Under the pieces are notes generated by a model. It did no database searches and was not told the origin of the DNA. It saw nothing but the letters and a program-made list of their open reading frames with translations. Positions 1 to 5,287 of a DNA stretch of 5,287 nt are shown piece by piece. Source of the DNA: Candidatus Planktophila sp. GTDB taxonomy: Bacteria; Actinomycetota; Actinomycetes; Nanopelagicales; Nanopelagicaceae. The stretch is taken from contig JAURJS010000020.1 in assembly GCA_030832135.1 (NCBI GenBank), positions 1 to 5,287 of the forward strand. The letters run 5' to 3'. Made by a program: the position numbers and the translations under genes. Every line of letters begins with the position of its first letter. Position 1 is the first letter of the stretch.

Positions 1-601
1 TATTTCCTGCATTACCAACTGGCAAGGTGTGAATATCTGGTGCATCACCGAGAAGATCGACAACTTCAAATGCTGCTGTCTTCTGTCCTTCGATGCGATA
101 TGGATTTACAGAGTTAACAAGTGATACCGGGTACTTCTCGGAAAGTTCGCGAGCAAGAACTAAGCAATCATCAAAGTTGCCCTGCACCTGCAGCAAAGTT
201 GCGCCATGTGCAACGGCTTGTGCAAGCTTTCCCATCGCGATTTTGCCTTCAGGGATAAGTACCGCTGGAACCATTCCCGCCTTCACCGCGTACGCTGCAG
301 CAGATGCAGATGTATTTCCAGTTGAAGCACAGATAACTGCCTTGGCTCCATCTTCAGCAGCTTTAGAGATCGCCATTGTCATTCCGCGATCTTTAAATGA
401 GCCAGTTGGATTAATTCCTTCAAACTTTACCCAGACTTCGTTATCAAGCATCTCAGAGAGATTGCATGCGTAGATAAGTGGTGTGCCACCTTCGCGAAGT
501 GATACGACTGGAGTCTTTGCGCTGACAGGTAAGCGGTGGCGATACTCTTCAATGACGCCAAGCCATTGATGTGCGCCTTCCTTCTTCTTAAAGAAACCCA
601 T
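1..601 (-). CDS. thrC: Threonine synthase, N-terminal ~200 residues (runs off left edge)
   Basis: PLP-dependent enzyme converting O-phosphohomoserine to threonine plus phosphate in the cytoplasm, the last step of threonine synthesis. Translating the minus strand from 601 gives an open frame of 200 codons to the window edge, with no stop. It begins [20 protein letters not shown]. An EGGTPLI segment lies near residue 40, and [11 protein letters not shown] at 64-74 contains the PLP-binding Lys70. ASTGNTSAS follows at 92-100, and the PLP phosphate-binding loop GNAGN sits at 196-200, right at the edge. These motifs match short actinobacterial threonine synthases, usually about 350-360 residues, so roughly the last 150 residues are missing because of the window cut, not a mutation. 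The ATG overlaps the hom stop by one base (TAATG), and GGGAG lies 10 bases upstream, which supports this start. Other fold-type II PLP enzymes (threonine dehydratase, cysteine synthase) are less likely given the motifs and hom linkage. Confidence 0.96.
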   Translation of the reverse strand, partial: MGFFKKKEGAHQWLGVIEEYRHRLPVSAKTPVVSLREGGTPLIYACNLSEMLDNEVWVKFEGINPTGSFKDRGMTMAISKAAEDGAKAVICASTGNTSASAAAYAVKAGMVPAVLIPEGKIAMGKLAQAVAHGATLLQVQGNFDDCLVLARELSEKYPVSLVNSVNPYRIEGQKTAAFEVVDLLGDAPDIHTLPVGNAGN

Positions 602-1896
602 TAGGCACTCGCTCCCTCTACCCGAATAACACTTGAAATCTTGCTGACGATATCCATCTGCTTAAGTGCATCAACTGTTGACTTGAGTTCACCTTCAGTT
701 GCAAGGTGGGTCACGATAATCAATTCAGCATCTGCGTCGCGACCATTCTGGTCCACTGTCTGAATCGAGACACCTTGAGCAGCAAAGACCTGTGCAATTG
801 CAGCCAAAACACCTGGTTTATCTTGCACAACGAGGCGAATTAAGAACTTAGTTTTTGTTGTTTCAATCGGTGCGATATCGCGATCTGCGTAATCAGTTTC
901 GCGCTGGCCAACTGCGTTATGAGCAATGTGGCGAGATACCGCAAGAACATCTCCGAGAATTGCAGATGCAGTTGGTGCACCACCCGCTCCGCGTCCGTAG
1001 AACATCAAAGGTCCCGCTGATTCTGCCTCTACGAAGACCGCATTAAACGCATCGCGAACCGATGCCAGTGGGTGTGACTTCTCAATCATTACTGGATGCA
1101 CGCGAACAGAAATTTCATCTGCCGGAGTTAGCTCTGCGATTGCAAGCAACTTAATGACATACCCGAGGTCCTTAGCCAACTTCACATCTTCAAGAGTGAT
1201 GTTTGAAATACCTTCGCGGTAGACATCTGAGACAGTGACGCGAGTGTGGAAAGCAAGGCCAGAGAGAATTGCAGCCTTTGCCGCGGCATCAAAGCCTTCG
1301 ATATCTGCAGTTGGATCAGCTTCGGCATAACCAAGATCCTGTGCCTCTTTGAGGGCAACTGCGAATTCTTTATCCTCTTCGTGCATCTTGGTGAGGATGT
1401 AATTGGTTGTGCCGTTGACGATACCCATAACGCGGATGACGAAGTCACCGACGAGTGAATCACGAAGCGGACGAATGATTGGAATTGCACCAGCAACTGA
1501 TGCCTCGTAATAAATATCTTCACCTTGTGCATATGCCGCAGTAAAGAGCTCTGCGCCGTGGCTTGCGAGCAAGGCCTTGTTGGCGGTCACAATTGATTTG
1601 CGATTCTTGATCGCTAAAAGTGCGAGTTCGTAGGCAGGTTCGATTCCACCCATGACCTCAACAATCAAATCGATCTCTGGGTCATTGACGATTGAGAATG
1701 GATCAGTTGTGAAGAGCGCTGGGTTGATACCTGGGTAATCCTTGATGGTTCGGACGGCGATGCGGGAGAGCTCGATCTTTACCCCTGCGCGGGTTGAGAG
1801 CTCGTCGGTATCGGCAAGGAGCAAACGTGCGACTTCGCTGCCGACAACGCCACAGCCAAGCATGCCAATACGTACTGGTTTATCTGCTCGGGTCAT
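601..1896 (-). CDS. hom: Homoserine dehydrogenase, monofunctional, with C-terminal ACT domain
   Basis: Reduces aspartate 4-semialdehyde to homoserine with NAD(P)H, committing flux to threonine and methionine. The 431 residues are full length for actinobacterial Hom. The N-terminal Rossmann motif GCGVVG is at 14-19, and TANKALL with conserved Lys107 is at 104-110. [11 protein letters not shown] is at 161-171. The catalytic segment at about 189-211 contains E192, D194, D198, D203 and the general acid/base Lys207. A glycine-rich [11 protein letters not shown] is at 301-311. Residues about 350-427 form an ACT domain ([13 protein letters not shown]), which in this family mediates threonine feedback inhibition; that regulation is inferred here. 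No aspartokinase domain is fused. The ATG lies 13 bases after the lysA stop. There is only a weak purine stretch (GAAAGA) about 9 bases upstream, and no alternative in-frame ATG, GTG or TTG occurs in the gap, so translation probably depends partly on coupling to lysA. Confidence 0.98.
   Translation of the reverse strand: MTRADKPVRIGMLGCGVVGSEVARLLLADTDELSTRAGVKIELSRIAVRTIKDYPGINPALFTTDPFSIVNDPEIDLIVEVMGGIEPAYELALLAIKNRKSIVTANKALLASHGAELFTAAYAQGEDIYYEASVAGAIPIIRPLRDSLVGDFVIRVMGIVNGTTNYILTKMHEEDKEFAVALKEAQDLGYAEADPTADIEGFDAAAKAAILSGLAFHTRVTVSDVYREGISNITLEDVKLAKDLGYVIKLLAIAELTPADEISVRVHPVMIEKSHPLASVRDAFNAVFVEAESAGPLMFYGRGAGGAPTASAILGDVLAVSRHIAHNAVGQRETDYADRDIAPIETTKTKFLIRLVVQDKPGVLAAIAQVFAAQGVSIQTVDQNGRDADAELIIVTHLATEGELKSTVDALKQMDIVSKISSVIRVEGASA
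612..618 (-). promoter_or_regulatory. Shine-Dalgarno site of thrC inside the hom 3' end
   Basis: Minus-strand GAGGGAG lies 10 bases before the thrC ATG, inside the final codons of hom (around Val-Glu-Gly-Ala-Ser). It is the strongest ribosome-binding sequence in the window and supports the start that overlaps the hom stop. Confidence 0.75.
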
Positions 1897-1909
1897 GAGG
1901 GTGATTCTT

Positions 1910-3244
1910 TCACATCTTGGCTACATCGAGAGCGAGCAAATCAGCCTCGGTCTCGCGGCGCACGATTACACGTGCCTTTCCATCAATTACAGCTACAACA
2001 GGGGGACGAGGCACATGGTTGTAATTGCTCGCCATCGAGCGCCCATAGGCGCCAGTTGCAGGTGTGGCGATGAGATCGCCTGGGATTACATCTGATGGAA
2101 GTTGGATATCTCGAATAATGATGTCGCCGGTCTCGCAATGCTTTCCCACTAATCGAGATTGAACGGTGGGTGCGGATGAGGTGCGCTGCGCAATGGTTGC
2201 AAAGTATTCAGCATCGTAGAGGGCAGTTCGAGCGTTATCGCTCATTCCGCCATCGACTGAGATGTACTTACGAACTGTTCCATCTTCAATAACAACATCT
2301 TTTACTGTTCCCACTTCATACAAGGTGAACATCGTTGGACCAACAATGTTGCGACCCGGCTCAATGGAGACAGTTGGAAGTGCGAGTGAGTACTTTGCAC
2401 ATGCCTCACGAACTGCTTTACCTATCGTCGGCAGAACATCTGCCGGCTCAACAGTAATTTCATGAGGGAGATAAGCAATGCCATATCCCCCACCAAGATC
2501 TAGCTCTGGAAGTTCTGCCCCATATGCATCGCGGAACTTCGCCATAAATCCAAGGAGGCGATCTGCCGCCATCTCAAAAGCCTCTGTTCCAAAGATTTGC
2601 GAGCCGATATGGCAATGAACTCCACGCAACTCTAGCTCTGGGAAGGTCGCAATCTTTTCAACTGCAGCCCATGCCGCACCTGATGCAATTGAGAATCCAA
2701 ACTTCACATCTTCATGGGCTGTTGAAATTGATTCATGGGTATGGGCTTCAATGCCAGGCGTGAGGCGAATCAGAACTGCTTGGCGCTTACTGTGTTTGCG
2801 AGCTGCCGCTGCAACTCGATCAATCTCATAGAGCGAATCCATCACGATTGTGTGAACTCCGATGGAGACTGCGCGATCAATCTCAGCGAGAGATTTATTA
2901 TTTCCATGTACTTCAATTTGCGAAGGATCAACTCCACCTGCGAGTGCAGCTGCTAGCTCTCCCCCAGTTGCAACATCAATTCCGATTCCTATCTCGGAGA
3001 TCCAGTGGGCGACAGCTGTGCAGGTAAAGGCCTTTGAGGCATAGAAAACTTGGCCCGCCTTATCGCCAAACTCTGCCTTGAGTCCATCGCGCCATGCTGC
3101 TGCGCGGGTGCGGAAGGCATCTTCATCAAGGAAGAAGGTGGGAGTACCAAACTCTGCTGCCAATTGTGATGCTGGGATGCCAGAGAGCGCGACTTCACCA
3201 TTTACGAAGGAGATATTTTTTGACCAGATTGATGCTGTGCTCAT
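1910..3244 (-). CDS. lysA: Diaminopimelate decarboxylase
   Basis: PLP-dependent fold-type III decarboxylase converting meso-2,6-diaminopimelate to L-lysine and CO2, the last step of lysine synthesis. At 444 residues it matches actinobacterial LysA (about 445). The alanine-racemase-like barrel carries the PLP Schiff-base lysine K71 in FYASKAF, HCHIGSQ at 210-216, the glycine-rich phosphate loop LGGGYG at 250-255, and EPGR at 295-298. The C-terminal beta domain supplies the active-site Cys370-Glu371 pair in HCETGD, and Tyr400 in GAYGRSMASNYN. All expected catalytic residues are present. The ATG shares its A with the argS stop (TAATG), and GGAG sits 8 bases upstream inside argS, fixing the start. 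Linkage to argS and hom separates it from ornithine or arginine decarboxylases of the same fold. Pairing with argS resembles the argS-lysA operon of Corynebacterium glutamicum, where arginine and lysine are reported to affect expression; nothing in this sequence proves the same control. Confidence 0.98.
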   Translation of the reverse strand: MSTASIWSKNISFVNGEVALSGIPASQLAAEFGTPTFFLDEDAFRTRAAAWRDGLKAEFGDKAGQVFYASKAFTCTAVAHWISEIGIGIDVATGGELAAALAGGVDPSQIEVHGNNKSLAEIDRAVSIGVHTIVMDSLYEIDRVAAAARKHSKRQAVLIRLTPGIEAHTHESISTAHEDVKFGFSIASGAAWAAVEKIATFPELELRGVHCHIGSQIFGTEAFEMAADRLLGFMAKFRDAYGAELPELDLGGGYGIAYLPHEITVEPADVLPTIGKAVREACAKYSLALPTVSIEPGRNIVGPTMFTLYEVGTVKDVVIEDGTVRKYISVDGGMSDNARTALYDAEYFATIAQRTSSAPTVQSRLVGKHCETGDIIIRDIQLPSDVIPGDLIATPATGAYGRSMASNYNHVPRPPVVAVIDGKARVIVRRETEADLLALDVAKM

Positions 3245-4890
3245 TACATACGCTCCGGTGCACTGACGCCAAGTAAGTCGAGACCATTGGCAATCACTTG
3301 CATCGTTGCAGCGCAGAGATTTGCACGTGCAGAGTGGATTGGCGCAATCGCTTCATCGCCCAATGGAAGCACTCGACAATCTGCATAGAAGCCGTGATAG
3401 ACCCCAGCCAACTCTTCCAGATATCGTGCAACGCGATGTGGTTCGCGAAGTTCGGCTGCTTGCGCAACAACTCTAGGAAATTCAGCGAGCGTTCCCAGTA
3501 ATTGATTTTCACGATCATGGTTGAGCTGAGCAGGATCAAAGTGATCGAGCCCGGTTGGAATTCCAAGTTCAGCCACATTGCGAAGCACTGCAGCAATACG
3601 AGCATGTGCGTACTGCACGTAATAGACCGGATTCTCATTGGTGTTACTACGCAAGATATCGATATCCATCACCATCGGCGTATCAACCGGATAGCGAATG
3701 AGTGTGTAGCGCGCCGCATCCACGCCGACCTTCTCAACAAGCTCTGCAAGGGTGATGATTGTTCCAGCGCGCTTTGAGAGCTTTACCTCTTCGCCGCCTT
3801 CCATAATCTTTACCAGCTGGCCGATAAGAACATGGATGTTGTAATCAGGATTATCACCAGCGCACGCAGCTACGGCACGTAGGCGGTGGATATATCCGTG
3901 ATGATCTGCACCCAACATATAAATACAGATATCAGAGCCACGTTCGCGCTTATTGATGTAATAAGCAGTATCTGAAGCGAAGTATGTGAGTTCGCCATTC
4001 TCTTTAATGAGAACGCGATCTTTATCATCACCAAAATCTGTGGTGCGAAGCCAGACTGCGCCATCTTGTTCAAAGACATGGCCTTGCTCGCGAAGTTTCT
4101 CCATGCCGTGATCGACAGCGCCGGAATCATGGAGCGAGCGCTCTGAGAACCAGATATCGAACTTGGTGTGGAAAGTTTCAAGGACTGCTTGTTGTTCTGC
4201 TAATTGGACTCTGTAGGCGGCTTCACGGAAATCTTCACTCGTTGCTATTCCAGGATTTTCAGCAACGACAATCTTGGCAAGCTCCTTGATGTATTCGCCT
4301 TGGTAGCCATCTTCTGGAATTGGATTTCCGAGAGCGGCTGCCTGCACAGATTGACCGAAGAGATCCATCTGTCGACCACGGTCGTTGATATAAAACTCTT
4401 GCGTGACCTTTGCGCCGGCAGCTTTAAGGACGCGGCCGAGCGCATCTCCCACAGCAGCCCAACGTGTGTGACCTAAGTGCAAAGGACCTGTTGGGTTAGC
4501 GCTAATGAATTCGAGGTTAACTGCAACACCCTTGAGTGATTGCCCATATCCGTAAGTGGCTCCACTGCTCAGAATGGCTCGCACTAACTCTGCCTGATTG
4601 GCTCGATCTAAAGTGATATTGATAAATCCAGGTCCCGCGATATCAACCTTGCTTACGCCAGGAAGTTGTTCGATCGCCCCTTGGAGAAGAGTTGCAACCT
4701 CGCGCGGATTCTTGCCGGCAGCCTTAGCCAATTGGAGGGCGATGGATGTGGCGTAATCACCATGATCGCGATTCTTTGGGCGCTCTAAAACAATCGACTC
4801 AGGGGCTGAACCTGTGAGCTCGCCCTTCTCGATGGCAGCAGCAACGAGCCCCTGAATAGAGGCTGCGAGTTGATCTGCAAGTGAGGACAT
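3244..4890 (-). CDS. argS: Arginyl-tRNA synthetase (class I)
   Basis: Charges tRNA-Arg with arginine using ATP; cytoplasmic and essential. The 548 residues are normal for the family (about 550). The N-terminal Add-1 domain, which contacts the tRNA D-loop, covers about 1-90 and includes the conserved RPKNRDHGDYA (37-47). The HIGH motif appears as HLGH (138-141) after ISANPTGP. ADHHGYI is at 328-334, and the KMSKS-loop equivalent is KLSKR at 370-374, followed by AGT. The DALR anticodon-binding domain spans about 420-548, with PVYYVQYAHARI (421-432) and a typical ending GLDLLGVSAPERM. The start is the ATG at 4890. No Shine-Dalgarno sequence lies before it; instead a TAAACT hexamer ends 7 bases upstream, indicating a leaderless message and supporting this start. 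It is the first gene of the apparent argS-lysA-hom-thrC unit and overlaps lysA by one base. Confidence 0.98.
   Translation of the reverse strand: MSSLADQLAASIQGLVAAAIEKGELTGSAPESIVLERPKNRDHGDYATSIALQLAKAAGKNPREVATLLQGAIEQLPGVSKVDIAGPGFINITLDRANQAELVRAILSSGATYGYGQSLKGVAVNLEFISANPTGPLHLGHTRWAAVGDALGRVLKAAGAKVTQEFYINDRGRQMDLFGQSVQAAALGNPIPEDGYQGEYIKELAKIVVAENPGIATSEDFREAAYRVQLAEQQAVLETFHTKFDIWFSERSLHDSGAVDHGMEKLREQGHVFEQDGAVWLRTTDFGDDKDRVLIKENGELTYFASDTAYYINKRERGSDICIYMLGADHHGYIHRLRAVAACAGDNPDYNIHVLIGQLVKIMEGGEEVKLSKRAGTIITLAELVEKVGVDAARYTLIRYPVDTPMVMDIDILRSNTNENPVYYVQYAHARIAAVLRNVAELGIPTGLDHFDPAQLNHDRENQLLGTLAEFPRVVAQAAELREPHRVARYLEELAGVYHGFYADCRVLPLGDEAIAPIHSARANLCAATMQVIANGLDLLGVSAPERM
3253..3256 (-). 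promoter_or_regulatory. Shine-Dalgarno site of lysA inside the argS 3' end
   Basis: Minus-strand GGAG, 8 bases before the lysA ATG, lies within the last codons of argS (Pro-Glu-Arg-Met-stop). With the TAATG overlap it decides the lysA start and suggests translational coupling to argS. Confidence 0.75.
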
Positions 4891-4896
4891 TTGCGT

Positions 4897-4902
4897 AGTT
4901 TA
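4897..4902 (-). promoter_or_regulatory. -10 element for a leaderless argS transcript
   Basis: Read on the minus strand, TAAACT fits the actinobacterial TANNNT -10 consensus and is followed by six bases (ACGCAA) and then the argS ATG. Transcription starting about 7 bases after the hexamer would begin at the A of ATG. No GGAG-like sequence lies between. No good -35 is visible at 16-18 bases; a TTGTCG at 4921-4916 is only 13 bases away. The call rests on hexamer match and spacing alone. Confidence 0.6.
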
Positions 4903-4931
4903 GCCGTGCGTATCCCGACAAGAGCGCGATT

Positions 4932-4960
4932 TTGGTGTGAGCGCCTTGAAGCCTTACTCT
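4932..4960 (+). promoter_or_regulatory. Candidate promoter for tRNA-Leu
   Basis: TTGGTG (4932-4937) and TACTCT (4955-4960) are separated by 17 bases, a sigma-70-like arrangement. A transcript would start near 4967 and give about 32 bases of 5' leader before the tRNA, to be removed by RNase P. It lies back to back with the argS promoter in the 108-base divergent gap. An alternative -10 near CATATGA (4974-4980) lacks a correctly spaced -35. Confidence 0.45.
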
Positions 4961-4998
4961 TTCCCCTGCATCTCATATGAAACTGCCTTGAGATGTAT

Positions 4999-5077
4999 GC
5001 GGGAGTGGTGAAATGGCAGACACGCCAGTCTTAGGAACTGGTGCTCCGGCGTGCGGGTTCAAGTCCCGCCTCCCGCA
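4999..5077 (+). tRNA. tRNA-Leu (anticodon UAG)
   Basis: A complete cloverleaf can be folded by eye. The acceptor stem GCGGGAG (4999-5005) pairs perfectly with CTCCCGC (5070-5076), with discriminator A at 5077. The D arm is GTG...CAC (5008-5010 with 5021-5023). The anticodon stem CCAGT/ACTGG (5025-5029 with 5037-5041) encloses loop CTTAGGA, with anticodon TAG at 5032-5034, which reads CUA and probably other CUN leucine codons. A short class II variable arm (5042-5052) can form three pairs around TCCG. The T stem GCGGG/CCCGC encloses TTCAAGT. The 3' CCA is not encoded (CAA follows the discriminator), so it must be added by a nucleotidyltransferase. The long variable region, the A discriminator and the anticodon agree on leucine rather than serine. 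Confidence 0.97.
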
Positions 5078-5080
5078 CAA

Positions 5081-5110
5081 GCTTTTCTTACTTTTTCTTA
5101 CTTTCTCTTA
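5081..5110 (+). repeat. Three imperfect tandem 10-base pyrimidine repeats after tRNA-Leu
   Basis: GCTTTTCTTA, CTTTTTCTTA and CTTTCTCTTA follow one another directly, each ending TTA, starting three bases after the tRNA discriminator base. The block is almost purely pyrimidine on the plus strand. It may help 3' end formation or transcript release after the tRNA, or be simple slippage-derived sequence; function is inference. Confidence 0.6.
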
Positions 5111-5122
5111 TTGAGAGATTTT
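5104..5122 (+). terminator. Weak intrinsic terminator-like hairpin downstream of tRNA-Leu
   Basis: TCTCT (5104-5108) can pair with AGAGA (5114-5118) around a five-base loop TATTG, followed immediately by TTTT (5119-5122). A 5-bp stem with only two G-C pairs is weak, but its position between tRNA-Leu and the next gene suits termination of the tRNA transcript. The stem overlaps the last tandem repeat. Confidence 0.35.
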
Positions 5123-5150
5123 CATTCAGTGCGAAGTGACCTCTTACTTC

Positions 5151-5156
5151 TAGACT
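5151..5156 (+). promoter_or_regulatory. -10 element for a leaderless transcript of the gene at 5163
   Basis: TAGACT matches TANNNT and is followed by CTACCC and then the ATG at 5163, the same 6-base spacing as at argS. No Shine-Dalgarno sequence is present, so initiation on a leaderless mRNA is the simplest reading. No convincing -35 hexamer is seen 16-18 bases upstream. Confidence 0.6.
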
Positions 5157-5162
5157 CTACCC

Positions 5163-5287
5163 ATGTCTGATTACCTCGCAGGTTCTTGCAATATCGGTCC
5201 ATCTGAAATCCACCGTCGTTACCAGGTGGCAATTACCGGTGGAGTCCTCTATTTAATTCTTGGGATTTTCTTGGTCGTATCTGACCA
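5163..5287 (+). CDS. Small putative membrane protein, N-terminal part (runs off right edge)
   Basis: The frame from ATG 5163 stays open for 41 codons to the window end. It begins MSDYLAGSCNIGPSEIHRR (residues 1-19) and continues with a hydrophobic stretch at about 22-39 (containing ITGGVLYLILGIFLVV) that should form one transmembrane segment. A short polar N-terminus with a cysteine (Cys9) in a C-N-I-G-x-x-E-I pattern, then an Arg-Arg pair just before the membrane segment, gives the protein a distinct look. By the positive-inside rule the N-terminus is probably cytoplasmic. I do not recognise the family and assign no function. The lone cysteine is not in a lipobox, as it precedes the hydrophobic segment. 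The start is supported by the TAGACT element at leaderless spacing. The gene faces away from argS, behind tRNA-Leu, and is probably an independent unit. Confidence 0.7.
   Translation, partial: MSDYLAGSCNIGPSEIHRRYQVAITGGVLYLILGIFLVVSD

Noticed and set aside
93..473. 126-codon open frame on the plus strand opposite thrC
   Set aside because: It is fully antisense to thrC, whose translation shows conserved catalytic motifs. The predicted protein is low-complexity, Ala/Ser/Pro-rich, and has no recognisable domain.
1..601. thrC as a truncated pseudogene
   Set aside because: The frame is intact to base 1 with all motifs in order; it ends only because the window does.
1897..1909. Separate promoter or threonine/lysine attenuator in the lysA/hom gap
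   Set aside because: Thirteen bases are too few for a leader, and no hairpin or -10 element is visible there.
1742..2095. 117-codon plus-strand frame spanning the hom/lysA junction
   Set aside because: Antisense to two well-supported genes, with no ribosome-binding site or -10 at leaderless spacing noted, and an unconvincing composition.
3502..3777. 91-codon plus-strand frame opposite argS
   Set aside because: A shadow of argS codon structure; nothing recognisable in the translation.
4785..4976. Minus-strand 63-codon frame overlapping the argS 5' end and extending upstream, considered as a leader peptide
   Set aside because: It overlaps argS in another frame for most of its length, has no run of Arg or Lys codons placed before a terminator, and the argS promoter appears to lie within it.
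4891..4998. T-box, riboswitch or attenuator before argS
   Set aside because: The whole divergent gap is 108 bases, shared with tRNA-Leu promoter signals, and the likely argS start site is at the ATG itself. I see no T-box motif or terminator hairpin on the minus strand.

Overview
This is an ordinary chromosomal core-metabolism segment, most likely from a moderate-GC actinobacterium. The gene order argS-lysA-hom-thrC, all on the minus strand and tightly packed, is the order I know from Mycobacterium, Corynebacterium and Streptomyces, where thrB and rho usually follow. The proteins resemble actinobacterial versions in length and motifs. Base composition looks near 50% GC by eye, low for most cultivated actinobacteria, and the spacing is compact. 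Both would fit a streamlined freshwater lineage such as the acI group (Nanopelagicales), but that placement is inference.

Layout, right to left along the minus strand. argS (4890-3244, arginyl-tRNA synthetase) is followed by lysA (3244-1910, diaminopimelate decarboxylase), sharing one base in a TAATG stop-start. After 13 bases comes hom (1896-601, homoserine dehydrogenase with an ACT domain). Then thrC (from 601, threonine synthase) again shares one base in TAATG and leaves the window at base 1 after about 200 codons. On the plus strand lie a tRNA-Leu with anticodon UAG (4999-5077), a T-rich repeat and weak hairpin (5081-5122), and the first 41 codons of a small putative membrane protein (from 5163).

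The four minus-strand genes look like one transcription unit. lysA makes the last step to lysine from meso-diaminopimelate. hom opens the homoserine branch of the same aspartate pathway, and thrC closes the route to threonine; homoserine kinase would be needed between them and is probably thrB beyond the left edge. argS supplies charged tRNA-Arg.

The most noteworthy signal is regulatory: both outward-facing genes, argS and the 5163 gene, have a TANNNT -10 hexamer exactly 6 bases before the ATG and no Shine-Dalgarno sequence, as expected for leaderless mRNAs. I see no mobile element, CRISPR array, defence system or other undescribed system.
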